The translations under genes and the position numbers were made by a program. The notes under the pieces are model-generated. The model had not been told where the DNA came from, did not search any database, and was given only the letters and a program-made list of their open reading frames with translations. Shown here in pieces: positions 61,916-64,000 of a stretch of 64,000 nucleotides of DNA. How positions within the stretch are numbered: the stretch's first letter is position 1; every line of letters begins with the position of its first letter. This DNA comes from Pyrenophora tritici-repentis (lineage: Eukaryota; Ascomycota; Dothideomycetes; Pleosporales; Pleosporaceae), in NCBI RefSeq assembly GCF_003171515.1, contig NC_089399.1, forward strand, positions 3,286,001 through 3,350,000. Reading direction: 5' to 3'.

Positions 61916-62800
61916 ATGGCAGACCCGCAGCCACCGCCAGACGACGAAGATCTGATCCTAAGCTTCTTCCCCGACCCCCCACCTTTCTACAAGCACTTCA
62001 CCACGGAGAACGTGAAGCGACTGAAGGAGATTGAAGAAGAAGCCACATCCGATAATGACGACACAAAAACCTCTTCCACAACGAAGCTCACGACCGAGCA
62101 AATCCTCGCTCTACCAACCGAACTGCGCTACCTAATCCCACCTGAACCGCCCGGCGACGACGATGAATTCCACGTCTTCGACGTCGTCACAAAAGCAAAA
62201 GGCACAAACGTCTTCATGAAGAACATGGAATACATAGCGCACAACCTCGCCCTAGAAGGCGTCTTCACAGACTGGACGTACGAGCAACTCTACCCCTCCG
62301 GCGACGCTGGGACTGGGGCTGGCGACACCGACCCCTCCTCCCCACAGCAACAACCCACAACAACCACAAACTCGGCGACGCTCGACCGCCAAAACTACCT
62401 TTTCCGCTTCTTACGCAGTATACTGCTAAACTACATCTCACTACTGGGTATCGTCGCCTCGAACCCCACGTCCGACGCGAAGGAGCAGAAGCTCAAGGAT
62501 ATCATGACCATGGTTGCAAATATGCATGCGCTAATCAACGAGTATCGGCCGCATCAGGCGAGACACACGTTGATTGAGCGGATGGAGGAGCAGGTGCGGC
62601 GCAAGAGGGAGGAGGTGGAGGGTGTGAGGCGCATGGGGGAGCAGGTTAGGGAAGTGCTGTCGGGGTTTGGAGCGGTTGATGGCGAGGATAAAAGTGTGGT
62701 GAGAGAGGTGGAGGTGCAGGATGGGGCCTTGAGAGAAGAGGAGGCGAGGAGGGATGCGTTCAGGGGGATGTGGGAGGCGGCTGATGAGGTCGTGGTGTAG
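61916..62800 (+). CDS. MED7: Mediator complex subunit 7
   Basis: A single-exon protein of 294 residues. The Med7 N-terminal signature is clear: LSFFPDPPPFYKHFTTENVK followed by LRYLIPPEPPGDDDEFHVF. The helical C-terminal region (RQNYLFRFLRSILLNYISLL, then LKDIMTMVANMHALINEYRP HQARHTLI) matches the part that pairs with Med21 and forms the hinge of the Mediator middle module. The C-terminus is a charged coiled coil (ERMEEQVRRKREEVEGVRRM). A Ser/Pro/Thr/Gln insert (GDTDPSSPQQQPTTTT) is typical of ascomycete variants. It acts in the nucleus as a coactivator of RNA polymerase II. The start ATG follows a purine-rich AAACA context. This is a core, single-copy gene and marks the right part of the window as ordinary chromosome. 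Confidence 0.95.
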   Translation: MADPQPPPDDEDLILSFFPDPPPFYKHFTTENVKRLKEIEEEATSDNDDTKTSSTTKLTTEQILALPTELRYLIPPEPPGDDDEFHVFDVVTKAKGTNVFMKNMEYIAHNLALEGVFTDWTYEQLYPSGDAGTGAGDTDPSSPQQQPTTTTNSATLDRQNYLFRFLRSILLNYISLLGIVASNPTSDAKEQKLKDIMTMVANMHALINEYRPHQARHTLIERMEEQVRRKREEVEGVRRMGEQVREVLSGFGAVDGEDKSVVREVEVQDGALREEEARRDAFRGMWEAADEVVV

Positions 62801-63655
62801 GAGAGAGTATACTGCGTCACACGCATCTCGACGTCGTCTTCTCTTGTGCTGAACGACGGCGCATGCGCCCTCCATCACTCAGCCAAATGACAGGCAGCCG
62901 CAGGCGCAATACCTCAACCAGGCAAACGGCTCGCGCCCTGTGCCGATGACGTCACGCGCCAAAACCACCGCCCTTGATAGCAAAAAGTCAGAGTCACAAA
63001 TAAATTACGCACACATTTCAGCCGTTTATCAGCTTCAATCCACAGCTGAAGATACCTTACCTTTTTCGGTGCCATTCCCCCGTTGAGGGCATCAGCCCGC
63101 TTATACGTGTCAGAAGGCCGCCCGCCCCTTGTTGGCACGCGCTCGCTCGGCGGCGGCCCCGGTGCTCACTTCTGACTACCACTTACCAAGAAGAAGAAGG
63201 CAACCAAGCTGAGGCAAAACAGCCGCTGCTCAGCCCCCCTGATTTGATTTCAGCCGCTGAGGACTTTTTTGCTTATGGGCGAGATAAGAAGGGTATATTA
63301 GTTCTGTGGTTTCTTGACTTTTAGGGTGGTTTCCTGTGGCTGTGAGGTTTGCGAACTTGCACGGAGCATGGTGTGTGTGTGTGACTTGTTCGTTCGCGAC
63401 TCTGACTCGGTCGAACTAAGCAGGCTTGCGTGGTCAACATACATCATCACGGGTCGTGAGATAGAGAAAGAGCTGGGTTAGGCAACAGGGGCGACTCACA
63501 TTTATTTTGTCCTTTAGATTTTTACCTGGACTATTATTGAAACATACCTGGCCTTTTTACGGAATCCTCGATACAACGCCCATCTCCCTACGCTTTTCAT
63601 CCGATATACAACACATCATCCCAACTTCAAGTCCGCCCCCTCATCTACCGTCGCC
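62801..63655. other. Intergenic with DUF2235 promoter
   Basis: This region has no gene. A CT-rich, CA-rich leader (CCCTCATCTACCGTCGCC) precedes the ATG at 63656. Confidence 0.5.
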
Positions 63656-64000
63656 ATGCCATCAAAAACCAGCACCCGTCCCCCAAAACGCCTCGCCATC
63701 TTCTGCGACGGCACTTGGGTGGGCCGCGAAACAAAAGTCGACGATGCACCGCCTAGTAATATCCGCCAACTCGCCAACATGGTAGGCGAAGTACACTACA
63801 CTAAAGACCCGACGGCCGCAGCCGTGCACCCCATCGTCCCACACGCGCACACCAATAGCAGCAACATAACAGCCGGCTACCAAGAAGGCGTCGGGCTAAA
63901 CAAGAACTTTTTGCAATATATCTGGGACGGAGCGACCGCCTCGTCGATAAGTGAAGAATGCATCTCCGTGTACAAATACATTGTCGAGAACTTTACTTCC
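63656..64000 (+). CDS. DUF2235 (alpha/beta-hydrolase-like) protein, 3' truncated by window
   Basis: The frame is open from ATG 63656 to the last base, 115 codons. It begins MPSKTSTRPPKRLAIFCDGT W followed by VGRETKVDDAPPSNIRQL, the hallmark opening of DUF2235 proteins (FCDGTW with the Asn/Arg region after it). Then follow AGYQEGVGL, the usual YxxGVG element, and NKNFLQYIWDGATASSISEE, where the family has the helix before its G-x-S-x-G nucleophile segment. The nucleophile itself lies beyond the window. Fungal members are cytosolic predicted hydrolases; bacterial relatives include type VI secretion phospholipases. The N-terminus has no signal peptide. Confidence 0.88.
   Translation, partial: MPSKTSTRPPKRLAIFCDGTWVGRETKVDDAPPSNIRQLANMVGEVHYTKDPTAAAVHPIVPHAHTNSSNITAGYQEGVGLNKNFLQYIWDGATASSISEECISVYKYIVENFTS

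Overview
This window is nuclear DNA of a filamentous ascomycete, most likely a dothideomycete of the Pleosporales. That assignment is inferred from 44-60 nt GT-AG introns, ascomycete-type proteins (MED7, PhoD, berberine-bridge-like FAD oxidases, rhodopsin-domain membrane proteins, a 6-MSA-type PKS ketoreductase) and the hAT, Copia and LINE elements. There is no operon structure, CRISPR array or rRNA. Species cannot be fixed from the sequence.

Layout. 0.3-3 kb: a frameshifted hAT transposase. 4.2-11.9 kb: a Ser/Thr-rich, repeat-bearing secreted adhesin-like gene, broken by frameshifts, a truncated LINE and a complete 2.74-kb hAT element with perfect 8-bp target duplications. 12.4-18 kb: ordinary genes (a basic nuclear-type protein, a PEBP and two facing Gfd2/YDR514C-like proteins). 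18-29.8 kb: gene-poor, with a zinc-site hypothetical protein and a small MYND-finger protein. 29.8-40.2 kb: an FAD oxidase with one stop, a decayed rhodopsin-like protein, an intact secreted SnoaL-like protein, a PKS ketoreductase relic and a four-helix membrane protein. 41.5-42.3 kb: a tRNA-derived SINE. 43.3-45.7 kb: a membrane-anchored protein and a medium-chain reductase. 46-53.8 kb: a PhoD phosphatase pseudogene. 54.9-61.5 kb: a divergent RRM protein, pogo and P450 remnants, an SDR and an enoyl-reductase-like MDR. 61.9-64 kb: MED7 and the start of a DUF2235 protein.

The main interest is the layered mobile DNA, whose insertion boundaries can be read to the base. A Copia element with identical 197-bp LTRs sits in a 5'-truncated LINE, which sits in a PhoD intron. 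A tRNA-headed SINE ends in the same folded 3' tail as that LINE. This suggests a SINE that uses the LINE's reverse transcriptase, and the stems of the tail are kept across three copies while the loops vary. Two identical 162-bp MITEs lie 3.7 kb apart, one in the PKS relic and one in the SINE tail. The Copia element lacks protease and the integrase core although its LTRs are identical, so it probably moved in trans.

Exon joins and frameshift sites were worked out by hand. Internal boundaries may be off by a base or two.
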